Of a DNA stretch of 64,000 nucleotides, positions 21,414 through 32,292 are shown piece by piece. This DNA is from Heloderma charlesbogerti. Its lineage: Eukaryota > Chordata > Lepidosauria > Squamata > Helodermatidae. Under the pieces are notes generated by a model. The model saw nothing but the letters and a program-made list of their open reading frames with translations, searched no databases and had not been told where the DNA came from. The position numbers were made by a program, and so were the translations under genes. The stretch is from positions 2,108,001 to 2,172,000 of the forward strand of contig JANEZZ010000983.1 in assembly GCA_026122225.1 (NCBI GenBank), given 5' to 3'. The stretch's first letter is position 1; each line of letters opens with the position of its first letter.

Positions 21414-21695
21414 ACTGCACATAGTCTCTCAGATTGCTTTCAAATGAGCAAACAATAGACACTGACATGCTTGACAGAAAGGAAGACTTCTGGATCTACA
21501 GACTCAGAACTCTTAGTCCATATGGCCTTAATCTGGAGGATAATTCATAATCTTTATACCACTCACACCTCTGTTTGTTTGCTCTTTCTCCATTTGAACA
21601 CCACAGCTACTGATGAGGATGGAAGCCAAAATGTTTAGCACTAAATATATTTTGAAATTACTCTGTTGTTAGTCTTTCTATATCTCTTAGATGTA
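21414..21695 (+). pseudogene. PLE C-terminus and 3' terminal repeat
   Basis: Translation near 21466-21527 gives MLDRKEDFWIYRLRTLSPYG, the usual C-terminal block of PLE GIY-YIG proteins. From 21594 the sequence is the partner of the inverted copy at 15033-15133. It contains CTGATGA at 21610-21616, a short GG..CC stem, then AAAATG and a TTTAGCACTAAA hairpin. This order fits a degraded hammerhead ribozyme core. Confidence 0.75.
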
Positions 21696-21977
21696 TGTAT
21701 GTTAGGAGGTATTCTCTGCTCAGTTTTTAATCCCATCTGGAGAAGTATGTGTGTGTGTGTGTGGGGGGGGATTCTAATGCTCACCTCTCCTTTGAGTCAA
21801 GAATTACCAATCCCCCAAAGCCTATTTTGAGGCCTGAACCTGCTAAAATATGGCAGTATCCTAAAAGTTTCCCTATGTTAACTTTAATAACATGGGAACC
21901 ACTATAGAGTTAAAGAGCAGAGTACCTGCTCCTAAATAAAGAATCCTTACCTCTGCAAGACAACCCTGCAGCAAAGG
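21696..21977. other. Short unassigned stretch
   Basis: A TG array and G run lie at about 21747-21770. No gene seen. Confidence 0.5.
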
Positions 21978-22134
21978 GCTGGATGCACCTGACTCATCTA
22001 ATCTCGGAAGCTAAACAGCATCAGCTCTGGTTAGTACTTGGATGGGAGACTGCCCGGGAATCAGGCTTCCTGCACTGAGCAGGGGTTTGGACTCGATGGT
22101 CTTGTAGGCCCCTTCCAATTCTATCATTCTATAT
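21978..22134 (+). mobile_element. 5S rRNA-derived SINE with CR1-like tail
   Basis: ATCTCGGAAGCTAAACAGCA, TGGTTAGTACTTGGATGGGA and GAC match the internal control region of vertebrate 5S rRNA (box A, intermediate element and box C). The 5' third of 5S is decayed. After about 22075 the sequence becomes GGGTTTGGACTCGATGGTC and CCTTCCAATTCTATCATTC, a CR1 3' tail. The combination suggests a pol III-transcribed 5S head mobilised by CR1 machinery. It is not a functional 5S gene, having no terminator and a diverged 5' part. Confidence 0.8.
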
Positions 22135-23171
22135 TTTTGTTTTCAGATGACACTATGATGCATTTTAAAGATAGCCATGACTTACATAATGGGTATTTGG
22201 GCCTTTATGAAACATTTGACCATATTCGATCACAGTAGAACATAACCCATTGAGCTGATAATATGTAACTGGTAGATCAGGGTGGGCGACCTCTTTTGGT
22301 CTGGGCACCGGACTGCTTCCCTGGACCAAGCTGGTGGGCTGGATCATGTCAATGGGATAGGCTCCTCCTCAAAGCTCCTCTCCCTCCCATGACATCATCT
22401 GGTTCTACCCCATGAACTTTCCCCCACCCCCTTCATGCCTCTCTCTGCACAGAGAAAGGGACTTGGCTGGCACTTGCATGAACCAGCTCAACCTGAGAAA
22501 GAGAGAGAGAGAGAGATCTGCCTGAAGGTTTGCTCAAGCCTCCATCCCTCTCATCCCTGGAGGAGCTGTGTAATCCCATGCCACAGACTGCACATACAAA
22601 TGCAAGAGCCCTCAAACCGCTCTTTCCCAAAGCAGGCACAGCAGAGCATGGGAAGTCTGCAATCTGAACCAAAGCAGCTGGAGATCTTTCGCACTTGTTA
22701 TGAGCAGATAAACACCAACACTCTGATCTCTTCCTATGTCATTTCAGTCCTTACACTTCATATATGATGGCTGTAGGTTGCAATAGGCAGTAAGAAAGAA
22801 ACCTCTGCGGTATTTCTGTTGACAACTCTGGCATTTATCGTGACCCAGGTGTCAGTTTAGATTACTATTTCCCCCTCTTTTGTTGTACATTGTAGCTTAT
22901 TACCCAGCAGAAACTTACATTTCCTAAACCGTTATGAACGACATGTCAGTAACAGTTATATACCACAGCTGGAAGAAGGGAAAGTTTGCCCAACTGTATT
23001 CATGTAGTCAGAGACAGTGTGGCTTCATATGCCACCACTCCAAGGAGAAACTGCTGAAGTGGTATTTCAGGAGCAGATACTATTAGTTTGATTCAAAAAG
23101 GTAGACTAGCAAAGAAATGGCAAAAATATTAAGTACCTGTCCTTTTAAGAACAAATAGGAAACATTCTCTC
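22135..23171. other. No gene recognised; possible hAT fragment
   Basis: ATCAGGGTGGGCGACCTCTT at about 22276 resembles the end of Charlie-type hAT MITEs, but no partner end was found. A GA run lies at 22498-22516. Confidence 0.35.
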
Positions 23172-23182
23172 TCTTGCGCGCG

Positions 23183-23217
<35 letters not shown>

Positions 23218-23250
23218 ACTCACTCACACACACACTCACACACACACTTT
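23172..23250. repeat. (CG)n(CT)n(CA)n compound microsatellite
   Basis: GCGCGCGCGC, then about 14 CT units, CACT units and CA units. Confidence 0.9.
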
Positions 23251-24404
23251 TTATTAGAGCTATCTAAAATACTTCCGCTGCCAGAAAAAAGCAGACATGC
23301 CTCATTGTAACTAACATGCAAACACAGCAAAGCATTTTCTTTCCACTTTTTTTAGTAAAAAAAAAATCCACAAAAACTCATTCCACCATGAAAAGAGAAA
23401 CATTCTTCTGTGAATGTGTCAAATTCCCACCTGGGGCAAATTCCAATATATCAAGATTGCAAGAGGGGTAAACTCAACTGTTAATATCTTTTTAAGAAGT
23501 CTTGCAACCACCATTAAGGAGTGTATGCTCCATAGGAAGATTTTAGTGCCACAGAAACCTCAGCCCATGTTACCTTTACGATCTGCTTCTTTGCGATTAC
23601 ATTCCCGTCAGATTGATTTATGCCAAGATGTTGGAGGGTTGTTTGGTGTGGGGGGTTTTTTCTTTTTTTTTTCTTTTACAGTCTTAGAGACTAAGGAGGA
23701 TTTCTGAAATGTGTCCCTAGGTAAGAATCAGAGAATTGAGCTGTATGGGAAATGTACTGTATCATCTTGCTGCCAGGTTGTAACTGACTCCAAACTTCAG
23801 GAGCAATCTTTTTGGTTTTTATACACAGTTTTTTTAAAAAATAGTTAATTTAGGACAGGAAAAGGAAGCCTTATCTTTTGCGTCATTGCCCTGAAAACTC
23901 ATAGCTCAAATATAGCTGCAAAAAGCTATGCTGACAGAAGTTGTGTTTATGGAGCATAGAATAATCTAAAGAAATGACAACGAGCATAACGGAGGACACA
24001 CTCACCTATCCAAAGACCCTGGGAAATGGCCAAAACATTCAGGCTGTGCTTGCACCAAGCCACCATATTTGATATTTAGTTCTTTGGCCCCATCACTGAC
24101 CAAAGTTAATTTTTGCCTGCAGTGCTGTACTTTTGAGAAACACAAACTAAGACCACCTTCCTATACCCCAGAGATGTATAACCCAGGGGTGTAGTGCCTG
24201 GGGGAGGGGGGATGAGGACATTGCCCCCAAATGATCATTCTGCCCCCCAAATGAAAATTTCCTTCAGTCCTCAAATTTCTAGCATTGCAGTAACTTAACA
24301 CTTCAGTAGGGCGTTTACAGTTTAGGCATCCAAAGAGAGGTGGCAGGGCAAAGTTACCAAGGGAATGCAAACACAGCCAATATTTGGTGCCTTATCTGTA
24401 TCAG
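23251..24404. other. No gene recognised
   Basis: A T-rich tract lies near 23650. I see no family resemblance. Confidence 0.45.
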
Positions 24405-25145
24405 ATGGACTTTATGTCATGCTCCAACTGGAGGATTCTTCCTCAGAGGAGCTGGAGGTCCCAGAAGCCCAGAATACCCCAGACCAGGGACTGCCACCAG
24501 CCCCACAGAAGCCTGAACCCTTGGGGGAAGTGGCTGCTGGGCCATCCAGGTCAGGAGAGAAGGACTCTGCCTCTGAAGCAGAGGCTGAGCCATCCCCCGA
24601 TCCCCAGGAGCATTGTCGCCTCAAGTGACAGGCTAGCAGGGCTCCTGTGCAAAGGAGTGTTCACCTGCAGAAGAGAAAGGGACTCCTTAGGAGCAGGCTC
24701 TGGGAAGGGAGCTCTGATTGCTACAGCTGATCTCTGGGTAGGGTCTGCCTGGCTTGGAGCTTAAAAGCCTGCACTGGAAACCCTGCCAGAATTGGAACAA
24801 CTTGGTCCTTCCAGCCTCTGCTGTGTGCCATGCCTCCTGTCCTGTATCATGCTCTGTTCCTGACCTTTTGGACTGGTCAACGACCCTGCTTCCGGACTGT
24901 GTAACATACCTGACTGCTTTATTGTGTTTGACCTCTTGCTTGTTATCTTGACTGCTCCCTCTGCTGCCTGCTCCTTGTTGCCTGCCTGACTGCCAGTGTT
25001 CTGACCTCTGCCTGGATTGTTGACTGCTCCCATCTTAGCTTAACACCTTGGACTGAAACCTGTGTGCTTGACTATTTGCTTGCCAACTTGACTTTTGCCT
25101 CGCTCCCTGTACTAGCTTGCAAACAGCCAAGTCACGCTCTAGAGT
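24405..25145 (+). repeat. Retroelement-like repeat X, copy 1
   Basis: An acidic frame reads LEDSSSEELEVPEAQNTPD at about 24426-24482, then Ser/Glu/Pro-rich sequence. It is followed by a CTG/CCT-rich non-coding region with TTGGAACAACTTGGTCC. A copy in opposite orientation at 49870-50556 has the corresponding LEESSSEEELEFPEIENT and TTGGAACAAC. The shared organisation suggests an LTR or gag-adjacent part of a retroelement, but I could not assign a superfamily. Confidence 0.4.
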
Positions 25146-25265
25146 GGGACACTTTAGTTACAACATAGTACAATGAGAATTACACATAACTGTAGGAAGA
25201 AGTACGAATATGGATGTTCAGTGAAATAGGATTAATCCATCAGAGCAGAACTACCAAAGGAGAGG

Positions 25266-25600
25266 AGGAAAGTAAGAGATGAGCTTGGAATTTATTTATT
25301 TGTGTCAGAAGCATCACAATTAAAAACATACTATAACACATATCTTTTAAAGTATAAAATGTAGAAGCTAAAATATATAAACATTAGACAACTCTTGCCC
25401 CCAAACTAGCAACATTAATTGCGTTCTGTCGCGCTATCATAAGGTCCTCATGTGCGCATTGGTCGGGGCACAAAGGGCAGGTATACATATGTGTTGTTGT
25501 CTGCAAGTCTCCGCAGTCGCTCAGGGCAGGAGCCTCCACAAAGAGTGCTAACACACTCAGGCGTCCCCTGGGCAACAGCTTACAGCTGGCTAATCCTTTC
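25266..25600 (-). mobile_element. Antisense LINE-like 3' remnant
   Basis: The minus-strand frame 25384-25575 reads CGDLQTTTHMYTCPLCPDQC with a downstream HEDLM. This is a Cys/His knuckle of the kind found at the C-terminus of some non-LTR reverse transcriptases. It is followed by a non-coding tail ending in AATAAATAAATTCC. The clade is not certain. Confidence 0.4.
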
Positions 25601-26324
25601 AGTCCAGAAGCATCTAAAAGTGTAGCGTTTTATCTAAAGATTGGAATTAATTTGCCCATTCAGATGAATAGGTGTGAAAATCCTGATGGATGGGAGTTTG
25701 CAATTGGAGGAAGGAAAGGTGGGAAGGACAGTATTGTTATATGCTACAGAGCATCCCCCACCTCCCACCCCGGTTGTACTCTGCCAGCCTCTGTAGGTGG
25801 TGGGTGTTATTAGTCCATCTGGTAGGTGAGCTGAGGCTTTGGGGCCTACATTGTGCTGCAGCCTAGTCCAAGGCAGAACCTGAGAAAATGTGGAGAGGTG
25901 AGTGAGCAGGCACTCCAAGGCCCAGGAACCCTAATGAGAACCTTACTAACTTAGACCAGGCAACGGGGAGCTGGAATATTGTGTGTGCATGTCTCAGGGG
26001 CATTTCTTGCCTAGTTAAAAAAAAGTTGAAGAATATATATTGTTTCAAGCTGGTTCCTCTTCAAAATGGTTTTGAAGAGTATAATGTGGCTAGAACCTTA
26101 GTTGCAACAGTTTTAGACCTCCACCCAACTGTGCAAATGATCATTATAATTCACCTTATTTAACTTTTCTCATGCAAACTTGTGTACTAGCAAAATAGGG
26201 TGTGTGAGATTTGGTGGTTGAGCCATCAGAAGCAGTGTCAGCTGGCAAGCCCAGGGCCTTTCTGTAGAACAGGGATTGTGTGCTTGTACAGTTAATTCTA
26301 GCCCCTGTAGTTCGGAGAGACATT
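25601..26324. other. No gene recognised
   Basis: Mixed sequence with no supported coding frame. Confidence 0.45.
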
Positions 26325-27257
26325 TAAGGATGGCGGAGAATTTCTCCACGAATCTCCAGGAGGCCGAATGCCAACACATTCAGCCCCCCGAAATTGGTGG
26401 GGAAATTCTCCGCCCCCCCCCGGGATGGGACTTACCTCTGTCAAATGGCGGGTCCCAGCGGGGTTTCGGCAGGGGCAGCGGCCAGTCTTCCGACTGGCTG
26501 CCGCCGCCACCATTTCCCCGTAAAGTAAAAAAACAAAACAAAAACATGATAGGCTACGTAACGATTTACGTAGCCTATCACGGCTAGATTTTCAAAGTCA
26601 GGCATGATAGGCTACGTAAATCTTTACGTAGCCTATCACGGCTGACTTTGAAAAAAAAAAAAGCGCGTACACAAATGGCAGCGCCCATGGGCACCGGCAT
26701 TTGCGTTCTTTGTTTGGGCAGGGGTAGTCTACGTAAAGATTTACGTAGACTACGGCGAAAATAAGGGCAACGCTATTTGCGTTGCCCTTATTTTCGCCAT
26801 AGTCTATGTAAATCTTTACGTAGACTACAGCGACCAAAGAAGGAACGTGAATGGTGGCTCCCTATGGGGGCTGCCATTTGTGTACGCACTTTTTTCTTTC
26901 TTTTTTTTTTAAAGTCACCCGTGATAGGATACGTGACGATTTACGTAGCCTATCACGGCTGACTTTGCAGATCTAGCCGTGATAGGCTACGTTAATCATC
27001 ACGTAGCCTATCACGGGGGCATTTTTGTTTTTTTGTTTTTAACTTTTTATTTCACGGCTGGGCGAGGCGGGAAGCCTCCTCCCCGGCCTGAATTTCGGCC
27101 GGGCGAGGCAGGAAGCCTCCCCCCCGGCCTGATTTTCGGCCGGGCGAGGCAGGAAGCCTACCCCCCCCAGCCTGAACTTCGGGGGGAGAGCAGCGAAGAG
27201 CCTCCCCCCCACCGCAAAAAGCTGCCAGACCAGGTAAGTGACTTTCGTGCACCCCTA
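26325..27257 (-). mobile_element. Class A hAT-like element (933 bp), no clear TSD
   Basis: The ends are TAAGGATGGCGGAGAATTT and GACTTTCGTGCACCCCTA. Hairpins lie at about 26546-26582, 26604-26640, 26727-26753, 26803-26830, 26920-26957 and 26979-27015, with a GGGCAACGCTATTTGCGTT palindrome at about 26765-26790. CAGGTAAGTGAC points outward at about 27233. The flanks GAGACATT and AAAATGAT do not match, so the TSD is lost. It lies four bases from the hAT transposase relic. Confidence 0.85.
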
Positions 27258-27261
27258 AAAA

Positions 27262-27968
27262 TGATGGCAGTTTTCAAAGCATTCTTGAAGAAGCAAGACT
27301 GAAGACTATAGACGAAGGAGACCAATCAGATCATGCAAATGAAATAAGACCAATGCCAAAGAGGGTTTGTCTTGCCTACAAAATATGCTAATGTACCAAG
27401 GGAACATTGTCCAGGCTGTGAGCAAGAACCATGAGACAATCAGACTTTTAAGAGAATGTATTTCATTGCAATGGATGCAGTGAGAGGTGAAATGGCAGCT
27501 CCATTTTGTGAAAGGAATATGCACATTTCAGCTGCCATACAAGCTCTAAAGCACATAGACGCAGAGAGCTTCCTTGACCCAAGCAAGCTTACACCACTGT
27601 GTGAACACTCCAGATGCACTCCAGAAATGGAGGAACTTCAAACGTATCTACTGAGGAAGTACAAGGATATAGCAGAATCCTGCAAAACCCCAACACTCCA
27701 CAAGCTTACTAAAACATTGTAGCTGTACAAGGAAGCCTTCCCACTCATGCATGCTGCAGGACTCAACTTTGGTGTGTCTACAGCTGTGTGTGAAAATTCA
27801 TTCTCAACTTTGAAACATGTGCTGACACCATACAGACATTCAGTGCTTCATCAGAGAAAAGCAAACCTTGTGATATTGGCTTTTGAAAGTAACATATCTG
27901 AAGGAATTCCAAGTGAACAGCTCCTCCACAAGTTTGCAGAGAAATCACAGTGCATTAGACTTTATTAA
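27262..27968 (+). pseudogene. hAT-family transposase remnant (C-terminal, dimerisation region)
   Basis: The frame 27456-27722 (CERNMHISAAIQALKHIDAE) and, after a TAG stop, 27747-27968 form one C-terminal segment. CENSFSTLKHVLTPYRHSVL followed by HQRKANLVILAF is the conserved hAT dimerisation block as in ZMYM-like/TTF-type hAT proteins. The region before it (27262-27455) appears related but is frameshifted. No DDE catalytic residues or zinc finger are seen. Live hAT transposases make 8-bp TSDs, as in the class A, C and D elements here, but nothing in this fragment ties it to their ends. Confidence 0.72.
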
Positions 27969-28035
27969 TACAGATACTGATACTGTGTTAATAAGTATTT
28001 AATACAGATCATTATGGGAGGATGACTTGCACAAT

Positions 28036-28360
28036 ACATTAATATAAGAGCCATGCTGGATCAGACAAAGGGCCCATCTGGTCAGCATGCTGTTGACCAG
28101 ACATCAACCAGGAAAGCACAAGCAGGACACAAGCGCAACAGCACCCTCCTGCCCATGTTCCCCAGCAAGCAGTTTACATAGGCATACTGCATCTGATACT
28201 GGAGGTATTACATAGACATCATGATGTAGCTGTTGATGGCCTCCTCCTCCATGAATCTGCCTGATCCTCACTGAAAGCAGTCCAAGTTTGCAGGCATTAT
28301 TACATCTTGTGGTAGCAAATTCCATGGTTTAGCTATGTGCTTTGTGAAGTACTTCCCTTA
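28036..28360 (-). mobile_element. CR1 LINE 3' end, antisense
   Basis: AGAGCCATGCTGGATCAGAC, CCATGAATCTGCCTGATCCT and ATCTTGTGGTAGCAAATTCC are the reverse complement of CR1 3'-UTR blocks seen forward at 7700-8012. Truncated, with no coding part. Confidence 0.85.
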
Positions 28361-30199
28361 GCAAGAGCAACCTGTCCCTCCCCTGGCAGCCTGCTGGGTG
28401 GGGAGGAAGAGGGAGCAGGGAGAGGGAGAAATGGTCAACCCATTTTTGACTCTGGCCCCACCCACTGGCTTCGGCATAAAGAGGAAGAATCCAGCCAAAG
28501 TTAAGCACTTTTAGTTCCCACTGATATCAATAGGAAGGGTTAAATATGTGCTTCTCTCCCCCTCACCCACCCCCACAATGAATCAGTAAGGTTTAAAAAT
28601 GCACAGCTTTGGCAGGGTTATGCCCAGTGGTCCTAATTGCTTTTGCCCGTCCAAGCAAAATCTAAAGGACATGTACAGTGTCTCTGTTTTTTATGCCTCT
28701 ACTACATAACAAGCCTTAAGTAAACTTAATTTAAGATTCTTTTCCTATCTTGATGTTTACATGCATATTCGACCACAAGCCTTTATGTCTGATTTCTCTA
28801 CAGAACAAACATTCACCATGATTTGCCTTGACAAAGGAAAACTTGATAGAGCAGCCCCATGTTCATTGCCTGTCAGTGAATTCTACACTCAGGTTAGAAG
28901 CAATTGCCATTCCTGTAAATCCGACCTGGGATTTGTGAACAAAGCGAATCCACCCCACTAACAAAGGGTTGGCAAGCCAAATTGGGCCCTGAGTTTCAGC
29001 TGTACAATCTCATTGGCTCCAAGGACATCATTTAAGACAACTGTGCAACTCCACTGCTATCAGCATCATCTTGCTTCAAGGCAGCTTGGTAAATGAGTCC
29101 ATTTGCTCATGGAAAGGAGCAGCTCCTTTCCTTTTTTCCCCCAGATGTGATGCCTCAGCAGGGTAACAAACATGAAAAGCTGCAAAAGCTAATTTTCATT
29201 ATGCAAGCCAGCAGCTCAAATGATACACAAAACAGAGACGGCAAAGCTGTGGTTCACAGATCGTTCAGCAATTGCAATGCTTTAGAATAATCGTCACAGT
29301 GAAAGAAGGGGAACAAACACTTCTGATCCATCTGAAAGCTTACTCTGACCCGAAAACTGTCGTCCCTTCCACATTGGCTGGCTCTCTTCAACCAAACCAC
29401 TGAAAACTATCTTCATTCTGTGTCATGCAGACTCATGCTTTCTACTCCTAAAAGTTCTCTCACTCTCACCCACATACTGCAGACATATACAGAACCCATG
29501 AGCATTTGCTAAATATCTTGGGTCAGTCTCTCCTTTCTTCCGTAGTAAATGCCGTAGTAGTTAATGCCAGCAGTATTTGATCTTTAATCTGTTGCTCTGA
29601 TCAGTAACTTTACTGCTGGCTCTTTATTTTAAAAAATATTTTGAATGTTTTAATATTTTTAATTGTATTTGTTGTATTTGTTATTGCATTGCTGGTTGGG
29701 GGGGTATGGTTGCAACCCCCCCCCCAAAGGCATCTGCCAGTTGGGCAGCAGAACAAAGTACAGAAATAAATCAATAGAAAGTCAACATGGTGAGGTGGAA
29801 GAGAAATACCAGATCTGAACCTGGGACAGCCACATTCAACTACGTATTCAGCCGTGAAGCTTCCTCACTGGACTTTGGAAAGTCACTGCCAGCACAACAG
29901 ATGTCAGTGGTTGTGCAAGGATCAAGTGAGATGAGGAAAGAATGGAACCCATTCTGAGCAGTTGGGAGATAGTGGGGAAACAAAAGGATAGTCCAGAAAT
30001 GAACCATTCATTATGTCGCTTAGTTTGCAGCAAACTATGCACAGATTATTCTAGAGACCAGCATGTACCAATGATGTCATCAATGTGTTCTGGAAATATG
30101 TACTGAGCCCACAGGTTGTGTAAAATCTGTAGAACACCAGCTGCCAAATGCAAGTGCTTTCATTTAACTGTGGCATTTTTCTTTTTGGTATCTTTTATC
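28361..30199. other. No gene recognised
   Basis: Apparently ordinary sequence. A T/A-rich stretch and a GGGGGGG/CCCCCCCCC pair lie around 29630-29730. AGTACAGAAATAAATCAATA near 29757 could be a LINE tail. Confidence 0.45.
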
Positions 30200-31366
30200 T
30201 AGGGCTGTGCACCACTTTGGCCCGAGGACCGAACCCCGAGTTGAAGTGAGCGGCTTCGGGCCACTTTGTGCCCCTTCTGAGGCGAAGCATAGGGATGGCG
30301 GAGAATTCCACCATGGACTCCAATGAGGCCAAATTCTAAAGAATCCAGCCCCCCAGAGTCCGTGGCAGAACGAACCACCCACCTCAGCCACCACATGAAG
30401 TTCACACTGGCCAGATCCTACCTGTTGCTGTCTGGATCCGGGTTGTCCGCTGCCATCTGCTGCCGGTCTGTGGAAGCAAATGGCATCCAGCATAGTGGAT
30501 GCCATTTGCTTCCGCAGACTGGCACCGGACGGAAGTCCAGCAGCGGACGAACCTGGCTGGCAGCTCCGCGGACTCACCGTGGAGTAGAGCCGGATGGGGA
30601 GGATTTCAGTGTTAGGAACAGATCACCTCCCCCCCCCAGAGACCCCCCAGCAGACTAAGGTGAGTGGGGTTTGTACACCCCTAGTGAAACAGAGGGGGCA
30701 CGAAGTGGCCCGGAGTGGGTCGGGGGCTCACCAAAGCCCTTGGTGTGCTTTGGAACTTTGGCCCCCAGGCCAGCCCTCCTTACCTGAGCCGCCTTCTCCT
30801 CTGCCACTGCACCACCACTGCACTGCGGCCTTCTCTGCCTTCTCTTTCTCCTCCGCTGCTGCCACGCCACCACCGTCATCACCACCGCCTGCCCCTGAGG
30901 CCTGGACGCGTGGCTAATCTTCTTGCAAGGCGTTGCCATTTTTACAATGGCAACTTCCCGGAACTTCCAGGAGGTTGCCATTTTAAATTCATGACTCCCT
31001 TCAAGAAGACCAGTCGCCGTGTGCCCAGGCCTTAGGAGGCGGTGGTGACAGAGGGTGGTGGCGAAGAAGGTGGTACAGTAAAGAAAGTGGCAGTGCAGCA
31101 GAGAAGGCAGTGGCACAGCGGCAGAGAAGGTGATGGTATTTGTGGCAGCGGCAGCAGAGGAGGTGGCAGTGGCCCAGGTAAGGAGCTGGGGGGTTGCGTG
31201 GGGGCGTTGGGGGGACCCGAAGCAGGGTTCGCCATCCAAACCCCGCTTCATGTTTGGGGCCGAAGTGGATTGGGGGACCCTGGAATCTGCCCAAGTCGTA
31301 TTGGGCCCACCTCAGAAGCCATGAAGCGGCTTCTGTGTCACATCTGGGGGTCCCTGCACAGCCCTA
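30200..31366 (+). mobile_element. hAT-like element with TAGGGCTGTGCA ends (1,167 bp), 7/8 TSD
   Basis: The ends are TAGGGCTGTGCACCAC and CCCTGCACAGCCCTA. The flanks CTTTTATC (30192-30199) and CTTTTATG (31367-31374) differ at one base. The interior has two GC-rich halves that mirror each other (CTCCTTACCTGAG at about 30776 against CCCAGGTAAGGAG at about 31174) and a central hairpin around GTTGCCATTTT (about 30930-30985). A class A copy is nested at 30290. Frames of Pro/Ala/Ser runs are shadows. Confidence 0.88.
30290..30683 (-). mobile_element. Class A hAT-like element (394 bp) nested in the TAGGGCTG element, 6/8 TSD
   Basis: It starts TAGGGATGGCGGAGAATTCC and ends GGGTTTGTACACCCCTA. GCGAAGCA (30282-30289) and GTGAAACA (30684-30691) differ by two transitions, one at a CpG. 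It contains one palindrome, AAATGGCATCCA and its complement, at about 30478-30510. It resembles 61165-61500. Confidence 0.85.
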
Positions 31367-32197
31367 CTTTTATGCCCATAAATAACTAAATAGCAAAACA
31401 CAGGAACCAAATTAGATTTCTAAATTGCAACCTGTCTTTCTTGAAAGGGTCATTCCACATCTTGAAGGAGCCATTCTTTCCAGATACTTCGCATGTTAGC
31501 TTCATCACCATTAGCCACAAGTGAATCATCAACACTTTTCCAACTCAGTGTGTCTAATACAGAAAAGCACTCTGGATACAGAGTTGCTAGAATTTCCTTT
31601 CAGTAAAGGGAAGTGACATTGCAGGACCAGAAATTTGGTGGAAAGTACCAAAAATTAGGAGGGGAAAGCAGCAGCATGTTGCTTAAAAGTTTGCACGTCT
31701 TTGATCACATGGACTCTGCCTATTATTATTATTACTACCTATTATTAGCTTGGTGCATAGGGACATTATAGCTTGTACATATTATACATGCCAAGTCAGT
31801 GCACTAGAGACCCAGAAATCCCCCATGTGGGCATGCCTTTGAACTAATCAAATAGAGGCTGAGATCAGTCGCCATCCTCTGTCTTGTTCTGAGAATCCCC
31901 TCATAGCAAAACAGAGGAGGGTGGTTGCTCCAAAGAGTCCCACCAGCCGCTCTCTTCCTGCGGCACTTGCCACAGTGGGAGAATGGGACTGGTGGGGCTC
32001 TCTGGAGCACCTGCTGTCCCCACAATACCACTCTGGCAAATGCTACTGTGGAGGAGCAGCTAGCAGGGCTCTCCAGAACACCTTCTGGAGGCAAGATGGG
32101 GGTGGGGGTGAATAGTGCAATTTGTTGCTCCACCCATGTGGGGGCTAAACCATACCTCATGGGAGGGCCAGCCCTGATGAATGGAAACCTCACTTAA
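31367..32197. other. No gene recognised
   Basis: The several overlapping open frames at 31800-32200 show no family resemblance. Confidence 0.45.
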
Positions 32198-32292
32198 CAG
32201 TACAATCCTATACATTTCTACTCGGAAGTAAGCTCTACTGGGTTCAATGGGATTTATTTGCAGGTAAATGAATGTGTATAGGATTGCAGCCA
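32198..32292. mobile_element. Short palindromic MITE (AATCCTATA ends)
   Basis: TACAATCCTATACATTTCTA at the left is mirrored by AATGTGTATAGGATTGCA at the right, with CTGGGTTCAATGGG in between. This is a widespread squamate palindromic MITE type. Confidence 0.65.

Larger units (their letters stand above)
15033..21695 (+). mobile_element. Penelope-like element (PLE), broken by four hAT-type insertion events
   Basis: PLE retroelements combine a telomerase-related reverse transcriptase with a GIY-YIG endonuclease. Here the RT begins near 15260 (FYMLPLTHKNNPG) and resumes at 16441-16644 and 17556-18096. The endonuclease is at about 18918-19169, and the C-terminal motif (KEDFWIYRLRTLSPYGLN) follows at about 21471-21527. 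About 100 bp of the 3' end (21594-21694) occurs in inverted orientation at the 5' end (15033-15133), typical of PLE termini. Removing the insertions leaves a roughly 2.3 kb element with many frameshifts and stops. It is dead but colinear. Confidence 0.85.

Noticed and set aside
21978..22134. Functional 5S rRNA gene
   Set aside because: The 5' third is diverged, the sequence passes into a CR1 tail and there is no T-run terminator.
27456..27968. Domesticated hAT-derived host gene (ZMYM-like)
   Set aside because: A stop splits it, the upstream part is frameshifted and no splice structure is visible, so a dead transposon fragment is simpler.
31800..32200. Overlapping 60-130 codon frames on both strands
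   Set aside because: No similarity to known proteins and no consistent strand.
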